NCBI GenBank assembly: GCA_030426665.1
Contig: JAUHYD010000019.1
Span: 31,710-95,709 of the forward strand
DNA: 64,000 bases
DNA from: Bacteroidia bacterium
Lineage (GTDB): Bacteria; Bacteroidota; Bacteroidia; Chitinophagales; Chitinophagaceae
Reading direction: 5' to 3'
The position numbers and the translations under genes were made by a program. Below are positions 61,450 through 64,000 of this stretch, piece by piece; within the stretch, counting starts at the first letter, position 1, and each line of letters starts with the position of its first letter. The notes beneath the pieces are model-generated. The model searched no databases. It saw only the letters and a program-made list of their open reading frames with translations, and had not been told where the DNA came from.

Positions 61450-64000
61450 ATGACCATAGAAGAATTATCAGAAGATGAATATTTCTTTGAAGGGTTGCGC
61501 AATGGTGAGTTTTGTCTAATTCTTGGCGCAGGGTTTAGCTATAGAATCAAAAACACCACATATCCGGATCAGGTAAATGGGTTGAAATATGAACTACACA
61601 AGGAGATCCCCTTAGCGGGTAAGTTTGTGACTATTACAAATGAAATATTTGGTACTAATATTTCAGAAACAAACTACTCTTTAGCTGCTAACAAGTGGCT
61701 AAGCGAAAACTTCATGGCAAAAGGTGTCGATCTAACTGCATTTTTCAGATCGCTATTTACTCCAGACAAAGAAAGCCTAAAAAAAGACCTTCTGATATTC
61801 GAAAGCATCTTTTTGCCGAAATGGCAAAATATATACACGCTAAATTTTGACACAGTTCTGGAAACAGTGTTAGAATTATCTAAAAAAACTGCAGAATTCG
61901 TAATTGAATCGTTTCCAGACAGCACGTCTCTCAGAAACAGAAGTAATATTCCATCTATTGCGCACTTACACGGAATAATAACCAGTGATAATTTGAGCAG
62001 TATTGTTTTTGGAGATAGGTCATATACTCATATCAGAAAATCAGAACACACGCTGTATGACTACCTACATAGTGAGATGAAACACAACTTTAAATTGGTA
62101 TTAGTAGGCACCCAATTTACTGAAAGTGTAATTGATGACAAGTTGTTAGATGGCTTGCCAAACGACATCTGTATTTATCACGTTGATATCAGACAGGACG
62201 ACTTTTCCCAAAAAGATATTGTTAGCAATAACTCGAACCATCGTTTCGTTAAGGCTCGAACACGGGATTTTCTTGAATTTCTTCAAAGGAACAAAAATAG
62301 GATTGAAAAAATATCTCTCGACGATTTCGACTTTTTTCCACACACATATGTTGGTAGACATACGGAACGCGACCATCTGACCACTTTCCTTACTAATCCG
62401 GAAAAACACTTTCTATTTATTCATGGTCCCGGTGGAATAGGGAAGACACATGCACTAAAATCAGCTATTGACAAACTTAAATTAACCTATCGTTATGTAA
62501 AATTGACAGATGCTCTAAACATTTATAGCCTTTCAGAAAAATTAAAAATCGGAAAATTAGACATAAAAGATCCGTATGCAGATTTTTCTATGCAAGTCCA
62601 GCAACAATCGGGAGTAATAATAGTCGATGACTTATACAATATCAATGGGGACGAACCATTGTATAAAGTTCTCGTCGACCTGGCAAAGGCTACTTCAGGT
62701 AAAATAATCATTGTTTCCCGGGCATTTCCAGATACATATACCCACATCGGAAAGGCCGTTCCAAATTTACCATTTAAGCTCTTATCCAAGAAGGAACATG
62801 ACTTATTTGTACAGCAATACTATAGTCTGAGATTTAGTGCAAACATTAACGATGTGCTTCTATCCAAAGTGTGGGATATTTCACAAGGTTATCCGCTTAT
62901 CGCTGAACTTCTTGTGGAAAGTACAATATTCCCTGATTTTAATATTGATGATGTGCGTAAGTGGGACTTTGAAGAAGAGGAAAACCAAAAGGAAGCAGTT
63001 GGAAGATTACTGGATACCTTTCTGAATCATAGTAACGAAAATGAGAGGAACCTAATCTTTGATATTGCTACTGCTATCGAGGATATTGATATGGAAATGG
63101 TGAAGCGTCTGCCAGCCTACACCGACCGTTCTAATTTTTATTCCTTGCTCGGACGGAAACATATTTTGAGGTCTTCCAACGAAGGAAAAGTATCAATGCA
63201 CTCACTAATCAAAGAGTTGCTTCATCGTAAAGGGGGAATTCGTACAGAAACTCATGTTGCATATGGGGAATACTACTATAAGATTGCAAAGGAATCTAAA
63301 TATGAAAACACACATGCATTTAATCTGGCATATTATCACTTTAAGAACGCCGGAGAGGAAAGCTTGCTGACTTTTAAAAATGAAGCGAGGACTGCATTGG
63401 TAGATGTAAAAGTAAAAGAACTCCTATCCGATAATATTGATGCCGATATTTATAAATTGGAGTATCGCAAAACAGAAAATCCGGACGACAATAGCACCTA
63501 CGATGTTCTGGCAACATTATACAGGCTAAAAGACAATTATACTGATTGCTTCAAGACAATAGACGAAGGGCTTGCAGTTACAGGAAACGACAATGTATAT
63601 CTATTGTTCAATAAAGCTAATTCTCTGATCTATTTTAACAGAAAAGATGAAGCTATTCCCATCCTAGATACACTCGCAAACAAAGACAACAAACACGCTT
63701 TAGTTCAACTAATGAAATACTATTACTCTTTGGGGGAATATTACACTTCTCAAAATTACCTTGATTGGGCAGAATTCATAAATGCGGATAGAAAAATCAC
63801 AAGACAATACTCGGCGATGCTGATGTATAGATTAGGAAATTTCAATAAAGCCGAAGAACTCTTTAATAGAAACATTACAGAGTTCGGTAATAGTGCAGAG
63901 TCATTACAATACCTAGCGCAAATCGCATATCAGCAGGCATTGAAAAATGGAAATTTCAATAAAGCCGAAGAACTCTTTAATAGAAAAATTACAGAGTTCG
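61450..64000 (+). CDS. SIR2-STAND-TPR protein, Avs5-like anti-phage candidate (C-terminus outside window)
   Basis: 850 residues visible, open to the window edge. N-terminal SIR2-type NADase-like domain (about 10-280): GAGFS at 26-30, TLNFD at 130-134 (catalytic Asn and Asp), HLHG at 172-175 with the catalytic His, and LVLVGTQF. STAND/NB-ARC-type P-loop ATPase about 300-560: VGRHTERDHL, Walker A GPGGIGKT at 326-333, Walker B VIIVDDLY with Asp at 393-394, sensor KIIIVSR, then a winged-helix-like part. From about 620 come TPR-like helical repeats. This order matches known SIR2-STAND (Avs5) effectors: TPR senses a phage protein, STAND oligomerises, SIR2 depletes NAD+. Function is inferred; AT-rich versus ubiX. 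Confidence 0.88.
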   Translation, partial: MTIEELSEDEYFFEGLRNGEFCLILGAGFSYRIKNTTYPDQVNGLKYELHKEIPLAGKFVTITNEIFGTNISETNYSLAANKWLSENFMAKGVDLTAFFRSLFTPDKESLKKDLLIFESIFLPKWQNIYTLNFDTVLETVLELSKKTAEFVIESFPDSTSLRNRSNIPSIAHLHGIITSDNLSSIVFGDRSYTHIRKSEHTLYDYLHSEMKHNFKLVLVGTQFTESVIDDKLLDGLPNDICIYHVDIRQDDFSQKDIVSNNSNHRFVKARTRDFLEFLQRNKNRIEKISLDDFDFFPHTYVGRHTERDHLTTFLTNPEKHFLFIHGPGGIGKTHALKSAIDKLKLTYRYVKLTDALNIYSLSEKLKIGKLDIKDPYADFSMQVQQQSGVIIVDDLYNINGDEPLYKVLVDLAKATSGKIIIVSRAFPDTYTHIGKAVPNLPFKLLSKKEHDLFVQQYYSLRFSANINDVLLSKVWDISQGYPLIAELLVESTIFPDFNIDDVRKWDFEEEENQKEAVGRLLDTFLNHSNENERNLIFDIATAIEDIDMEMVKRLPAYTDRSNFYSLLGRKHILRSSNEGKVSMHSLIKELLHRKGGIRTETHVAYGEYYYKIAKESKYENTHAFNLAYYHFKNAGEESLLTFKNEARTALVDVKVKELLSDNIDADIYKLEYRKTENPDDNSTYDVLATLYRLKDNYTDCFKTIDEGLAVTGNDNVYLLFNKANSLIYFNRKDEAIPILDTLANKDNKHALVQLMKYYYSLGEYYTSQNYLDWAEFINADRKITRQYSAMLMYRLGNFNKAEELFNRNITEFGNSAESLQYLAQIAYQQALKNGNFNKAEELFNRKITEF
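63835..64000 (+). repeat. Near-identical 38-residue tandem repeats in the TPR region
   Basis: A 52-base segment starting at 63835 recurs at 63949 with a single mismatch; the period is 114 bases (38 residues, GNFNKAEELFNR). The array continues past the window edge. Near-identity at DNA level indicates recent expansion or gene conversion. Confidence 0.8.

Noticed and set aside
63835..64000. Regular repeats considered as a CRISPR array
   Set aside because: They are in frame, 114 bases apart and part of a coding TPR-like array; no spacer structure.

Overview
The window looks like chromosomal DNA of a Bacteroidota bacterium, most likely of the Chitinophagaceae/Sphingobacteriia type. Four proteins end in type IX secretion sorting domains. 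At least fifteen genes carry the phylum's -7 promoter element TAnnTTTG a short distance upstream, and Shine-Dalgarno sequences are largely absent. Family-level placement is inference; no rRNA or marker set is present.

Layout. 1-2.6 kb (minus): the N-terminal part of a CcoI-like copper P-type ATPase and a Cys/His-rich helical protein. 2.7-7.6 kb (minus): an aromatic catabolic operon hmgA-hpd-paaA-paaB-paaC-paaD, joining the tyrosine/homogentisate route to the phenylacetyl-CoA epoxidase; the reductase paaE is not here. 7.7-20.9 kb: mixed housekeeping and stress genes, including a nitroreductase with a receiver-like protein, an MsbA-like ABC exporter, an LpxD-like acyltransferase, GNAT, MsrB, photolyase, a CheY-like protein, a thioredoxin-fold protein, a CDGSH protein, two pirins, an NtrC-like regulator lacking a DNA-binding domain, and an unrecognised gene pair. 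21.4-23.9 kb: an ECF sigma factor operon with membrane proteins of unknown function. 24.2-32.6 kb: a 1,124-residue secreted beta-helix protein, a second T9SS cargo, a TPR-adenylate cyclase and an esterase. 32.8-40.6 kb: a PepSY-like protein, a two-component system and a complete RND efflux pump (outer membrane factor, adaptor, permease), all on the plus strand.

40.8-41.05 kb holds tRNA-Pro(GGG) followed by a decayed second copy that keeps a perfect 47-bp duplication of the tRNA 3' end and terminator. 41-51.3 kb: SDRs, an AraC regulator, a secreted hydrolase, a membrane adenylate cyclase, an NHL-repeat T9SS protein and a GT9-like transferase. 51.5-61.2 kb is mostly housekeeping: folE, queD, an old yellow enzyme, corA, a TonB-type receptor, a DUF1015 protein, nth, a YbjQ-like protein, a thioredoxin-fold protein and ubiX. 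From 61.45 kb to the window end runs an incomplete gene for a SIR2-STAND-TPR protein with the architecture of Avs5-type anti-phage effectors. This is the strongest candidate for a notable system, and its C-terminal repeats are still nearly identical at DNA level.

Two families of short structured intergenic repeats occur. Family A has two copies with compensatory base changes (21.4 and 47.8 kb). Family B has two clear copies and one decayed copy (51.4, 61.3 and 50.8 kb). No CRISPR array, insertion sequence, transposase, integrase or rRNA gene was seen.
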